Below are positions 24,389 through 32,209 of a DNA stretch of 64,000 nt, piece by piece. Below the pieces are notes generated by a model. The model did not search any database. It was not told where the DNA came from and saw only the letters and a list, made by a program, of their open reading frames with translations. Made by a program: the position numbers and the translations under genes. Within the stretch, counting starts at the first letter, position 1. Each line of letters opens with the position of its first letter. The DNA comes from Sphingorhabdus rigui (GTDB lineage Bacteria; Pseudomonadota; Alphaproteobacteria; Sphingomonadales; Sphingomonadaceae): assembly GCF_014196595.1 (NCBI RefSeq), contig NZ_JACIEA010000001.1, forward strand, positions 310,748 to 374,747, read 5' to 3'.

Positions 24389-25153
24389 ATGGCAACCCAA
24401 TTGAAGTCGAACAGCAAATATAGCGAAGCCGAATGGACCGCGCGTCAGGAGCTTGCTGCCTGCTATCGGATTTTTTCAATGTTCGGCTGGGACGAGTTGA
24501 TTTTCAACCACATCACCGTGAAAGTGCCGGACGAAGAAGGCGCGTTTCTGATCAATCCTTATGGCATGCACTTTGGTGAGATCACCGCGTCGAGCCTGAT
24601 TAAGATCGACATTGATGGTAATAAGATCGATGCCGATAACCCATGGCACGTCAATAAGGCGGGCTTTGTCCAGCATAGCCTGTTCCATCGCACTTTGCCC
24701 GATGCCCATGCCATCATCCATACCCACACAACTGCCACGGTTGCCGTGTGCAGCCTTGAGGGCGGATTGCAGCCAGTCAATTTCTACGCCTGCAACTTCA
24801 TGGGCCAGCTGGCTTACCATGATTTCGAAGGCGTGACCGTGCGTGAGGAAGAAGGCACGCGATTGGTCCAAAATCTGGGCGACAAGCGGATATTGATGCT
24901 TAAAAATCACGGTCCTGTCGTGATGGGCAAGACATTGCCGGATGCATTTGTGCGATATTGGGCGTTGCAGCGTGCGTGCGAGCAACAAATTGCGACAATG
25001 CAAATGGGCAAACCAATCACGGTGCCGCCTGAAGTCATCGCGGTGCACCAGCGCGACCTGTATATGGCATCGCCCCCCGGCGGTTCGGGCCGCGTTGAAT
25101 TTGACGCAATGGTACGCAAGGTTGACCAGATCGATAAAAGCTGGCGGGATTAA
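24389..25153 (+). CDS. Class II aldolase/adducin family protein
   Basis: 254 residues from the ATG at 24389 with AGGAGAG upstream. The fold binds a metal (usually Zn2+) through three histidines: HTHTTATVAV (about residues 112-120) and, later, KNHGPVVMG. Family members include L-fuculose-phosphate aldolase, ribulose-phosphate epimerase and many uncharacterised proteins. This subgroup, with the opening TARQELAACYRIFSMFGWDELIFNHITVKVP, is the usual alphaproteobacterial 'class II aldolase/adducin' protein without known substrate. It is alone on its strand; a REP-like hairpin follows its end. Confidence 0.85.
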   Translation: MATQLKSNSKYSEAEWTARQELAACYRIFSMFGWDELIFNHITVKVPDEEGAFLINPYGMHFGEITASSLIKIDIDGNKIDADNPWHVNKAGFVQHSLFHRTLPDAHAIIHTHTTATVAVCSLEGGLQPVNFYACNFMGQLAYHDFEGVTVREEEGTRLVQNLGDKRILMLKNHGPVVMGKTLPDAFVRYWALQRACEQQIATMQMGKPITVPPEVIAVHQRDLYMASPPGGSGRVEFDAMVRKVDQIDKSWRD

Positions 25154-25216
25154 TCACTCCGTCCTCCCGAATGCGGTTATCCGTCGGTGACTGTGTTTCA
25201 GGGTCGCAAATAAGAT

Positions 25217-25233
25217 GCTGAAACAGGTTCAGC
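25217..25233. repeat. REP-like intergenic hairpin element
   Basis: GCTGAAACAGGTTCAGC, a 6-bp stem with 5-base loop, differing by one base from the copy at 11131-11147; the flanking TAAGAT is shared as well. It lies between the aldolase-like gene and the 2Fe-2S gene, 20 bp before the latter's start. Confidence 0.7.
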
Positions 25234-25252
25234 TTGGCTATAATGGGGCTGC

Positions 25253-25792
25253 ATGACCAAATTCACCGTCAATGATCGCCCGGTCCAGTATAAAATGGAT
25301 CCGCAAACCCCGCTTTTGTGGGCTTTGCGTGATGCGTCGAACTTGACCGGAACCAAATATGGTTGCGGCAATGGCGATTGCGGCGCGTGCATTGTGGAAG
25401 TCGACGGGGAAGCGATACGGTCTTGCCTGGTTACGATTGCCGAAGCTGAAGGACGTTTCGTCACGACGATTGAGGGCCTCCGCCGTGATCGAAGCCATCC
25501 GCTGCAACAGGCGTTTGTCGCCAGCAATGTGCCGCAATGCGGCTTTTGCATTCCGGGTATCATTATGGCGGGCGCGGTGTTGCTGAAGAAAAGCAACAAC
25601 CCAACCGATGAAGAAATCGACGCGGCCATCACGAATGTGTGCCGTTGCGGCGTATATCCACGGCTGCGCGACGCGATCAAACGGGCCGGACGCGTTATGC
25701 GCGGCGAAGAACGTATCGCTGCTGCACCACCGCCGGGCATTACACCTGAAGATGCAGCGCGGGCGGTGCCGGCGCTAACGGTTACCGACTAA
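25253..25792 (+). CDS. [2Fe-2S] small subunit of a xanthine-oxidase-family dehydrogenase (IorA-like)
   Basis: 179 residues. Two iron-sulfur motifs are complete: plant-ferredoxin type Cys38, 43, 46 and 58 (YGCGNGDCGACIV...SC), and the all-helical type Cys96, 99, 130 and 132 (CGFCIPG...VCRCG). This is the electron-transfer subunit of molybdenum hydroxylases such as isoquinoline 1-oxidoreductase or aldehyde dehydrogenases, passing electrons from a Mo-binding large subunit. No large subunit is next to it; the following gene is an opposite-strand HNH protein. The ~30-residue C-terminal extension is Pro/Ala-rich. Confidence 0.9.
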   Translation: MTKFTVNDRPVQYKMDPQTPLLWALRDASNLTGTKYGCGNGDCGACIVEVDGEAIRSCLVTIAEAEGRFVTTIEGLRRDRSHPLQQAFVASNVPQCGFCIPGIIMAGAVLLKKSNNPTDEEIDAAITNVCRCGVYPRLRDAIKRAGRVMRGEERIAAAPPPGITPEDAARAVPALTVTD

Positions 25793-25794
25793 GC

Positions 25795-26379
25795 TTAACT
25801 CTGCAGCTCAATATCCCAATACAACCAGTCGTGCCATGTTTCGTGCAGATGGTTTGGCGGGAAAGCACGGCCCCTGTCTTGCAATTGCCAGCTGGTGGGG
25901 CGGATCGCGGCCATGTTCAGCTGCATATGCGCTTGCTGTGGTGTGCGGCCACCTTTTTTCAGATTGCAGTGTAGGCACGCCGTTGTGACATTTTCCCAGC
26001 TGGTGATGCCGCCCAAACGGCGCGGAACGATATGGTCAAAAGTAAGATTGTCGCCCGATCCGCAATATTGGCATTCAAACTTGTCACGCAGGAATAGGTT
26101 GAAGCGGGTGAATGCAGGATATTCCGATGGCTTCACATATTGGCGCAGCGCAATGACCGACGGGATTTTCATGTCCAGCCTTGGGCTATGGACATGCCGG
26201 TCATAGTTGGAAACGATGTCGACCTTGTCGAGGAACACCGCCTTAATGGCGGTTTGCCACGGCCATAAGCTTAATGGATAATAGCTCAACGGCGTGTAAT
26301 CGGCGTTGAGTACCAATGCCGGGCAGTTTTCCGGGTGCCTTGCGCGGCCCGCTGCTTCGAAAGTTCCGGTATGCAACAT
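25795..26379 (-). CDS. HNH endonuclease-family protein
   Basis: 194 residues. The HNH motif lies at about 103-145: zinc pairs CQYC (103, 106) and CLHC (135, 138), catalytic-type DHIVPR (Asp115-His116), then ENVTTACLHCN. The N-terminal half (ALVLNADYTPLSYYPLSLWPWQ) is the constant opening of a widely conserved, chromosomal HNH group present in most alphaproteobacteria, not tied to mobile introns. DNA target and cellular role are unknown. The stop is 2 bp from that of the convergent 2Fe-2S gene. Confidence 0.9.
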   Translation of the reverse strand: MLHTGTFEAAGRARHPENCPALVLNADYTPLSYYPLSLWPWQTAIKAVFLDKVDIVSNYDRHVHSPRLDMKIPSVIALRQYVKPSEYPAFTRFNLFLRDKFECQYCGSGDNLTFDHIVPRRLGGITSWENVTTACLHCNLKKGGRTPQQAHMQLNMAAIRPTSWQLQDRGRAFPPNHLHETWHDWLYWDIELQS

Positions 26380-26509
26380 AAGTCGAACCCTACTCCCTTT
26401 ATGTCATACATGCTTTAAGCGTATCAACGTTACAGCAATCTGACAGTCATCAACCTATTTGCACATATGGTGACGTCAAGAGGGCAAACACACCGGATAT
26501 GGTATTTTA

Positions 26510-27427
26510 TTGGGGATATGTTTTTTGCGTGCGGATGACTTTTTGAAGCAATATCTGCCTGCGCTGCCGCAATGTGATGGCGCAGTGGTGACGCGATTCG
26601 CGCCGAGCCCCAATGGACGATTGCACCTAGGGCATGCCTTTTCGGCATTATGCGCACATGATTTTGCGCGTTCTTTCGATGGTCAGTTCCACCTGCGGAT
26701 TGAAGATATTGACGGAACACGTAGCCGTGCCGAGCATGTCGCGGCGATCATGTCGGATATGGACTGGCTTGGGCTTCATCATGACGGCCCTGTGCAATTT
26801 CAATCGCAAAACATTGCCAGATATGAAGCGGTGCGGGACCGGTTGATCGCGGACGGGCTGCTATACCGTTGCGTCTGCTCGCGAAGCGATATTGCCCATG
26901 CGCTGAAACATAAGCCGGTGCCGCATGGTCCGGATGGCCCGCATTATCCCGGAACGTGCCGGGACAGCCACATTGACCCTTCCGTGCCGCACAGCTGGCG
27001 GATTGATATGGCCAAAGCGGTGGCGCGGTCGCGGCTGTTGGGGTGGTTCGATTTGACGGCTGGACCGCAATTTGCGGACCCAATGGCATTTGGCGATGTT
27101 GTTCTATGGCGCAAAGACGCGCCGGCATCATACCATCTGGCCGCAACCATCGACGATGCCGCCGATGGCGTGTCGCATGTCGTGCGCGGCCAAGACCTTT
27201 TTGGATATACCGCCATTCACAGGCTACTGCAGAAACTGTTGGATTTGCCCGAACCCACATATTGGCACCATCCGCTGTTGGTGGACGTGAGCGGCGAAAA
27301 GCTGGCGAAGAGCAAATCGTCACCTGCGCTGTCGGACCGGCGGTTGGCGGGGGAATCCGGCGATGGACTTATTAATAATTTGCGTCACGGAACGCTACCG
27401 CTTGGAATCTCCTTATCCCACGCCTAA
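26510..27427 (+). CDS. gluQ: Glutamyl-Q tRNA(Asp) synthetase
   Basis: 305 residues read from a TTG at 26510; the true start is uncertain, and a GTG just before VTRFAPSPNG is also possible. GluQ-RS attaches glutamate to the queuosine base of tRNA(Asp), not to the 3' end. It resembles a GluRS catalytic core without the anticodon-binding domain: HLGH (39-42, the HIGH motif), the zinc-site Cys121, Cys123, Tyr146 and Cys150, and KLAKS for KMSKS. The queG gene at 49 kb belongs to the pathway that makes the queuosine substrate. Confidence 0.9.
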   Translation: MGICFLRADDFLKQYLPALPQCDGAVVTRFAPSPNGRLHLGHAFSALCAHDFARSFDGQFHLRIEDIDGTRSRAEHVAAIMSDMDWLGLHHDGPVQFQSQNIARYEAVRDRLIADGLLYRCVCSRSDIAHALKHKPVPHGPDGPHYPGTCRDSHIDPSVPHSWRIDMAKAVARSRLLGWFDLTAGPQFADPMAFGDVVLWRKDAPASYHLAATIDDAADGVSHVVRGQDLFGYTAIHRLLQKLLDLPEPTYWHHPLLVDVSGEKLAKSKSSPALSDRRLAGESGDGLINNLRHGTLPLGISLSHA

Positions 27428-27470
27428 ATAGACGCAGCGGGGTATTGGCCCCGGACAAGGATTTCTCCCG

Positions 27471-27698
27471 ATGACTATTTTGTTGGTTCTCCTCACCATT
27501 GGCGCCGCTGGTGCCGTAGCATTTGCACTTATCCGTGGCCTTCATGCGTTCGCCAACTTGCGACCAGCAGATGTTGACGAAGCGGGCCTGCCGAAATCGC
27601 TCACCGTGCAGAATAAGATGATGTTCGCCCGCGTCAAATGGCAGGCCATTACGATCGTGTTGCTTGCTGTGCTCGTCTTGGTCGCCGGCTCGCAATAA
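27471..27698 (+). CDS. HIG1-domain small membrane protein
   Basis: 75 residues with two transmembrane helices (about 3-22 and 53-72) joined by a polar loop. The second helix is preceded by QNKMMFARVKWQAI, the core of the HIG1 (hypoxia-induced protein) motif. In mitochondria, HIG1 proteins associate with cytochrome c oxidase and respiratory supercomplexes; the bacterial forms are little studied. The gene sits 16 bp before the cobalamin adenosyltransferase gene and is probably co-transcribed with it. This pairing is common in alphaproteobacteria. Confidence 0.85.
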   Translation: MTILLVLLTIGAAGAVAFALIRGLHAFANLRPADVDEAGLPKSLTVQNKMMFARVKWQAITIVLLAVLVLVAGSQ

Positions 27699-27714
27699 GC
27701 GGGCGGCGTCAGAT

Positions 27715-28296
27715 ATGGTAAAGCTCAACAAGATTTACACACGCACCGGTGATGACGGGACCACTGGCCTCGTCGATGGCTCGCGCGTGTCCAAGACCAA
27801 CGTGCGCTTACACGCCATTGGCGAAGTCGATGAAACCAACAGCGCGCTCGGCGTAGCGCTTCAGGCGCTGGCAGCGGATGAAGGTGAAACGCCTTTGGTC
27901 GTTGAATTGCGGCGTATCCAGAACGACCTGTTTGATCTGGGTGCCGATATCGCAACGCCCGGCGAAAGTTTTGAACCATCGCCGATGGAATTGCGGATTG
28001 TGGCATCTCAAGTCGAATGGCTTGAGGCAGCGATTGATAAAGCCAACGAACAGCTTCCGCCGTTGACCAGTTTCATTTTGCCCGGCGGCAGCTTGGCAGC
28101 AGCGCACATGCATATGGCGCGCGCCATTTCACGCCGTGCCGAACGGGCGCTGGTTGCGGCATCGCTGGACGTTTCGATAAACCCACAAGCGCTGAACTAC
28201 ATCAACCGCCTGTCCGACTATCTGTTCGTGCTGTGCCGCCTGATCAATTCGACGCGCGGTGGTGATATTATGTGGGTACCCGGCGCATCGCGGTGA
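27715..28296 (+). CDS. Cob(I)alamin adenosyltransferase, PduO type
   Basis: 193 residues from the ATG at 27715 (MVKLNKIYTRTGDDGTTGLVDGSRV). It transfers adenosyl from ATP to cob(I)alamin to make coenzyme B12. The ATP-binding N-terminal TRTGDDGTTGL motif, the GEVDETNSALG helix, and the C-terminal R-RAERALVA and NRLSDYLFVLCR helices are those of PduO/MMAB-type enzymes. The window shows no B12-dependent enzyme: the ribonucleotide reductase is class Ia. It follows the HIG1 gene closely. Confidence 0.95.
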   Translation: MVKLNKIYTRTGDDGTTGLVDGSRVSKTNVRLHAIGEVDETNSALGVALQALAADEGETPLVVELRRIQNDLFDLGADIATPGESFEPSPMELRIVASQVEWLEAAIDKANEQLPPLTSFILPGGSLAAAHMHMARAISRRAERALVAASLDVSINPQALNYINRLSDYLFVLCRLINSTRGGDIMWVPGASR

Positions 28297-28327
28297 GCGC
28301 GGAGGCGTCCCCCTGATTTGCAGCCCC

Positions 28328-29182
28328 CTAACGCTTACGGCCACATGGCCCAAGCGCATCGATGATAAATTTATAGTCAGCCTGCGCGCGCTCTGCGTCT
28401 TGATCGCGCGCTGCTTCAATTCGGTCGGTGGGAAGGCTGCGCGGTAGGCCACAGGCTAGGCGATACCATAGCAGCGTGAATCGTTCCGGCGCTGACGCAG
28501 ATGAATCGATGACTTCAGCTGTGGATACCGCCCACTGCTTTTGCTCATTCGGCCGACTAAGAACCGTAAGGGACACTGGCTGGTCCCTCTCGGTCTTCAG
28601 GAAAATCTGTGTTTCCCCCTCACCGAGCACGGTTCCAGGGCTATGGAAAGCACTGGCGATACTTATAATGCGTTGCGGCGCATCAATTAGAACAGCCTCT
28701 TGGGTGATGCGGCGGACCAAAGCATCATTTGTCGGGCTGAAATTTGCGAGCGCGTTGGGTCGCGACAAACGGATATCGCCCGTTCGGCCCGCGACGGGGC
28801 TACCAAATAGGAACAACCGCTGTTTTTTCAATTTGGGCACTTTGCCCTTCGCATCCTTGGGCACATCCAGCACAAATCGGACGCGGTCGGTAATGCCACC
28901 TTCGCCGCGAATCAACGCCATGACATCCGCATCGATCAGCATACGCTGAAGGGAAATGGGTACGCCTATGGCTTGTTCAGGGGCAACTTTAGCAGCTTTT
29001 CGGACGGTGACATCGATGATCAGGGGCGATATGACGACCAAATCGGCAACATCCGAATAACTCGCAGTTTCAGCTTCAATAGAAAATGTAGAGGGTAGGG
29101 TGGGCATGGGTTGGGCAGATGCGGCATTGCCCAAACCCATCAAAACCAAGCATAAAATCACTTTCGCTTGCGAAATTCGCAT
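28328..29182 (-). CDS. Exported hypothetical protein
   Basis: 284 residues from MRISQAKVILCLVLMGLG at 29182; the open frame runs further upstream without a plausible start. A signal peptide ends at NAASAQ (about residue 23). The mature protein appears soluble and beta-rich, with a basic stretch KAKGKVPKLKKQRLFLFG around 135-152, and single cysteines near 245 and 280. No domain is recognised, though similar proteins of unknown function occur in sphingomonads. It is convergent with the adenosyltransferase gene and divergent from tonB. Confidence 0.6.
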   Translation of the reverse strand: MRISQAKVILCLVLMGLGNAASAQPMPTLPSTFSIEAETASYSDVADLVVISPLIIDVTVRKAAKVAPEQAIGVPISLQRMLIDADVMALIRGEGGITDRVRFVLDVPKDAKGKVPKLKKQRLFLFGSPVAGRTGDIRLSRPNALANFSPTNDALVRRITQEAVLIDAPQRIISIASAFHSPGTVLGEGETQIFLKTERDQPVSLTVLSRPNEQKQWAVSTAEVIDSSASAPERFTLLWYRLACGLPRSLPTDRIEAARDQDAERAQADYKFIIDALGPCGRKR

Positions 29183-29436
29183 TAAACAGCCCTTTCTGAA
29201 ACCGACGTTCAACGCCGGTTTTGCGTATATCACAGTGTAGCATAATGTGAACCTGTCCATGAATTGCGTATGAATCGCAGAATCCGGATTGCTTGGCCTG
29301 TTAGGGTTGGCTAATGCGTCGATGAATCGAGCAAAAAAAAGATAGTTTTCGATATCGCGAGGGTACGTGGGAGGCATCGTAAAACGTGCGTCCGTAATGT
29401 ATTATTTTGTTTTGAAGGTAGGAGAGTTGTTTCCGC

Positions 29437-30084
29437 ATGGCATATGCTGATCAAGATGGGATGAGCACAAACCGTTTGGTTTCTGTCGTCATTGTACTCC
29501 TTCTTCACGCTTTCCTCGGTTATGCCTTGGTGACTGGCCTCGCATATGATGCGGTCGTCGCGATCAAGGAAAAGATGACCGTGGTCGACGTGAAAGAAGA
29601 AGAACCACCCGAAGAAGAAGAACCACCACCAGAGCCAGAGAAGCAAATCGAACCTCCGGTCGTTTCGCCTCCACCAATGGTTGTTACGGTGACACCACCG
29701 CCAACGGTTCGTACAGTTGATACGCCGCCACCTGCGGCTCCAGTTGTACCGACAGCCGCGCCACCAGCGCCCCCTCCACCGCCAGCAGGTCCCACTGCTG
29801 AAGCGAAGCCACGGGGTAACCCAGGCAACTGGGCAAACACGAATGACTATCCGTCGCGTGCTTTGCAGCAGGAACGTGAAGGTACGACTGGTTTCCGCGT
29901 GACGATCGGCGTTGATGGCCGCGTCGTTGATTGTCAGATTACGCAGTCAAGCGGCCATGCGGATCTTGATGCGGCAACCTGCACCAACGTGAAGCGTCGT
30001 GCGCGCTTTGAACCCGCCGTTCGCAACGGCGAAAAGGTTCAAGGTTCGTATTCAAACCGCGTCCGGTGGCAGATACCGAAATAA
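29437..30084 (+). CDS. tonB: Energy transducer TonB
   Basis: 215 residues. It couples the proton-motive force, through ExbB/ExbD, to outer-membrane TonB-dependent receptors. One N-terminal membrane helix (about 14-36, VSVVIVLLLHAFLGYAL), then a long periplasmic linker of Glu-Pro and Pro-Val-Thr repeats (about 50-125), then the C-terminal beta domain (NDYPSRALQQEREGTTGFRVTIGVDGRV, then a C-terminal Arg-Trp-Gln end). GGAG precedes the ATG. It heads the operon tonB-exbB-exbD-exbD. A strong hairpin with T-run right after its stop probably attenuates transcription into exbB. Confidence 0.95.
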   Translation: MAYADQDGMSTNRLVSVVIVLLLHAFLGYALVTGLAYDAVVAIKEKMTVVDVKEEEPPEEEEPPPEPEKQIEPPVVSPPPMVVTVTPPPTVRTVDTPPPAAPVVPTAAPPAPPPPPAGPTAEAKPRGNPGNWANTNDYPSRALQQEREGTTGFRVTIGVDGRVVDCQITQSSGHADLDAATCTNVKRRARFEPAVRNGEKVQGSYSNRVRWQIPK

Positions 30085-30090
30085 TTTTCT

Positions 30091-30129
30091 GGCCCGGTAA
30101 AGGGGGAACCTTGGTTCCGGGCCTTTTTT
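30091..30129 (+). terminator. Terminator/attenuator between tonB and exbB
   Basis: GGCCCGG (30091-30097) pairs with CCGGGCC (30117-30123), with an inner GGGAACC/GGTTCC pairing, followed by six T. It lies 6 bp after the tonB stop and 35 bp before exbB, so it would limit read-through and set the ratio of tonB to exbBD transcripts, unless exbB has its own promoter. Confidence 0.8.
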
Positions 30130-30163
30130 GCTAGCAAGTAGTATTTTTTGAGAGGTAGTTAAA

Positions 30164-30922
30164 ATGTCGATTTTGTTTCTGACTGCGGCCGGTGCCGCAC
30201 CTGAGGCCGCCGCACAATTCGGTCTTATCCCCGCGCTTAAAGAAGGCGGACCAATCTCCATCGCGATTTTCTCGGTGATGGTTATCATGTCGGTTTTCTC
30301 ATTCTACATCATGTTCACGAAGCTTTTTGAACAGCAGAAGGTTCTGAACCAGTACAAGGACGTTCGTGCGCAATTCTGGCGTGCAGCTACGCTTGAAGAA
30401 GGTGCAGCAAAGCTCGAAAAGAACAGCGCTTATCGTCAAGTCGTTGACGATGGCATCGAAGCAACAAAGCAGCATAGCCTTTTGACTGACCCAGTCGAAG
30501 CGCATGACTGGTTGCACGGTGCGATGGCCCGTTCGGAAGATTCCATCAACAACAAGCTTGCAAGCGGCCTTCCGTTCCTCGCAACGGTTGGTGCAACAGC
30601 TCCTTTCGTTGGTCTGCTCGGTACGGTTATCGGCATCTACTCGGCGCTGATCAAAATCGGTATCGCTGGCCAGGCTGACATCGGCAAGATCGCTGGTCCA
30701 GTTGGTGAAGCACTGATCATGACCGCAATTGGTCTGTTCGTTGCTGTTCCTGCTGTTCTTGCGTACAACTGGCTTCAGGCACGTAACAAGACAATCGCAC
30801 GTAGCCTTTCGACCTTCTCGAACGATGTGCTTGGTTACATCTCTTCGGGTGGCCGCGTTAAGCCAGCCGTCACTGCCGCTGCACCAGCTGGTAAGCCAGC
30901 ACCTGCTGCAGCTAAGAAGTAA
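30164..30922 (+). CDS. exbB: ExbB proton-channel component (MotA/TolQ/ExbB family)
   Basis: 252 residues. ExbB forms the pentameric channel scaffold that, with ExbD, drives TonB. Three transmembrane segments are visible: about 25-50, 138-162 (FLATVGATAPFVGLLGTVIGIYSAL, the family signature) and 183-205. A large cytoplasmic loop lies between the first two. The N-terminus is longer than in E. coli, with an Ala/Pro-rich start, and the tail is Ala/Pro/Lys-rich. The codons used look biased toward abundant tRNAs, consistent with high expression. exbD follows after 92 bp. Confidence 0.95.
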   Translation: MSILFLTAAGAAPEAAAQFGLIPALKEGGPISIAIFSVMVIMSVFSFYIMFTKLFEQQKVLNQYKDVRAQFWRAATLEEGAAKLEKNSAYRQVVDDGIEATKQHSLLTDPVEAHDWLHGAMARSEDSINNKLASGLPFLATVGATAPFVGLLGTVIGIYSALIKIGIAGQADIGKIAGPVGEALIMTAIGLFVAVPAVLAYNWLQARNKTIARSLSTFSNDVLGYISSGGRVKPAVTAAAPAGKPAPAAAKK

Positions 30923-30932
30923 TATTGGGTTA

Positions 30933-30954
30933 GGGCCGCGTTTCGGCGCGGCCC
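30933..30954 (+). terminator. Hairpin between exbB and first exbD
   Basis: GGGCCGCG-tttcgg-CGCGGCCC, an 8-bp perfect stem, 10 bp after exbB. There is no T-run, so it may stabilise the upstream mRNA or pause transcription rather than end it. Confidence 0.5.
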
Positions 30955-31014
30955 ATACGTCAGCATTCGCTGGCGCTCGATTTTTGACCCAATTTATTTA
31001 GAGAGGATTGGCCA

Positions 31015-31557
31015 ATGGCAATCAGTTCAGGAGGCGGCGGCAATGATGCGCCAATGTCTGACATCAACACGACGCCGCTCGTCGACGTCATGCTGGTGCT
31101 CCTCATCGTATTCCTCATCGCAATTCCTGTCGCTATCCAGACAGTGAAGATGGACATTCCGGTCATCAAGTTTGAACCAACGAAGGCAAAGCGTGAAAAC
31201 GTTCTTCTGTCGGTGACAACAACGGATGCTGGCGGTCGTGACCCCGGTGACCCCGCTTATGAAGGTGCAAACCCGAATGGCGAGTGCCGTATTTACTGGA
31301 ACGTAACGCCAGTCGATTCAACCGAGTTGGTGGATCGTGCGGCGAAGCATTTGAAGGCAGAATTTGAAAAGCTTGGTGGCCCAGAAGCCGCTGCGGCTGG
31401 TCTGATCGAGCCTGACATGCTGCCAGAGGCGCACATCCGTGGTGATATCAACACACCTTATCGTTGCGTCGGTGGTGCAATTTACACCATGCAGATGGCC
31501 GGTTTTGCGCGTGTTGGCTTCATTTCATCGCCGTTCGAAAACGCGAACGTGCAGTAA
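31015..31557 (+). CDS. exbD: ExbD biopolymer transport protein (first copy)
   Basis: 180 residues. One N-terminal helix (about 22-45) contains the proton-path aspartate in NTTPLVDVMLVLLIVFL. The following periplasmic domain is longer than in the usual 140-residue ExbD because of an insertion around 70-95 (GGRDPGDPAYEGANPNGE). It works with ExbB and TonB in the inner membrane. A second exbD follows 21 bp later. Two ExbD paralogues in one tonB operon also occur in Xanthomonas, where one is dispensable for iron uptake but needed for other functions. Confidence 0.93.
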   Translation: MAISSGGGGNDAPMSDINTTPLVDVMLVLLIVFLIAIPVAIQTVKMDIPVIKFEPTKAKRENVLLSVTTTDAGGRDPGDPAYEGANPNGECRIYWNVTPVDSTELVDRAAKHLKAEFEKLGGPEAAAAGLIEPDMLPEAHIRGDINTPYRCVGGAIYTMQMAGFARVGFISSPFENANVQ

Positions 31558-31578
31558 GTAATTTAAGGAGCAATCATC

Positions 31579-32034
31579 ATGGCAATGAGTGGCGGTAACG
31601 ATGATGGCCAGCCGATGATGGAAATGAACACAACGCCGTTAATCGACGTTATGCTCGTTCTCCTCATCATGCTGATGATCACCATCCCCCCGGTTTCGCA
31701 CGCCGTAAATATTGACCTTCCGGTCAATGATCCAAATGCACCACCCCCGGAAGTTCCGATCGATCCTGTGATTAACAAGATCATCATTCTTCCGAACAGC
31801 ACAATCCAGTGGAACGGCACGCCGGTTTCGATTCAGCAGATGGAGCAGTATCTGGTCCGGACGACGTCAATGAATCCGGAACCCGAGCTTCAGTTCCAAC
31901 CAGCCCCAACGGCGCCATATGACACCGTTGATAAGGCATTGGTTGCTGTAAAGCGCAGTGGCATCACGAAATTCGGTTTTGTCGGTAACGAACAATACCG
32001 CGTCTTCGGCAAGGCTGCGCGTGAGGGTCGGTAG
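31579..32034 (+). CDS. exbD: ExbD biopolymer transport protein (second copy)
   Basis: 151 residues, standard ExbD length. The helix contains MNTTPLIDVMLVLLIMLMITIPP with the essential aspartate. The periplasmic part differs strongly from the first copy, and ends AVKRSGITKFGFVGNEQYRVFGKAAREGR. The Pro-rich segment after the helix (NDPNAPPPEVPIDP) may extend across the periplasm. The operon ends with a strong terminator 31 bp later. Confidence 0.93.
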   Translation: MAMSGGNDDGQPMMEMNTTPLIDVMLVLLIMLMITIPPVSHAVNIDLPVNDPNAPPPEVPIDPVINKIIILPNSTIQWNGTPVSIQQMEQYLVRTTSMNPEPELQFQPAPTAPYDTVDKALVAVKRSGITKFGFVGNEQYRVFGKAAREGR

Positions 32035-32064
32035 TTACCGAACCTTCCGTTAATACGGTATTTA

Positions 32065-32096
32065 AAAAGGCGGTGCAGAAATGCGCCGCCTTTTTT
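32065..32096 (+). terminator. Terminator of the tonB-exbBDD operon
   Basis: A-run, then GGCGG-t-GC-agaaat-GC-g-CCGCC and six T, a strong intrinsic terminator 31 bp after the last exbD. Confidence 0.85.
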
Positions 32097-32156
32097 GTGT
32101 CTTGCTGGAACCTCGAGTGGTGCGCGTATAACCTGAACTCCAAGCCGCTCATCATT

Positions 32157-32171
32157 CTGAAACAAGTTCAG
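32157..32171. repeat. REP-like intergenic hairpin element
   Basis: CTGAAACAAGTTCAG (5-bp stem, 5-base loop) with the flank GGGTGGC, matching the complement of the copy at 11059-11074 (GGGTGAC). It lies between the exbD terminator and the M20 peptidase gene. Confidence 0.7.
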
Positions 32172-32209
32172 GGTGGCAACGGCTCACTTATTCAACCTAC
32201 CGATTCGAA

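Noticed and set aside
26510..26584. Alternative later start for gluQ
   Set aside because: A GTG near 26586 is close to the conserved core but would remove nearly all residues before the ATP-binding motif; I kept the longer form while stating the uncertainty.
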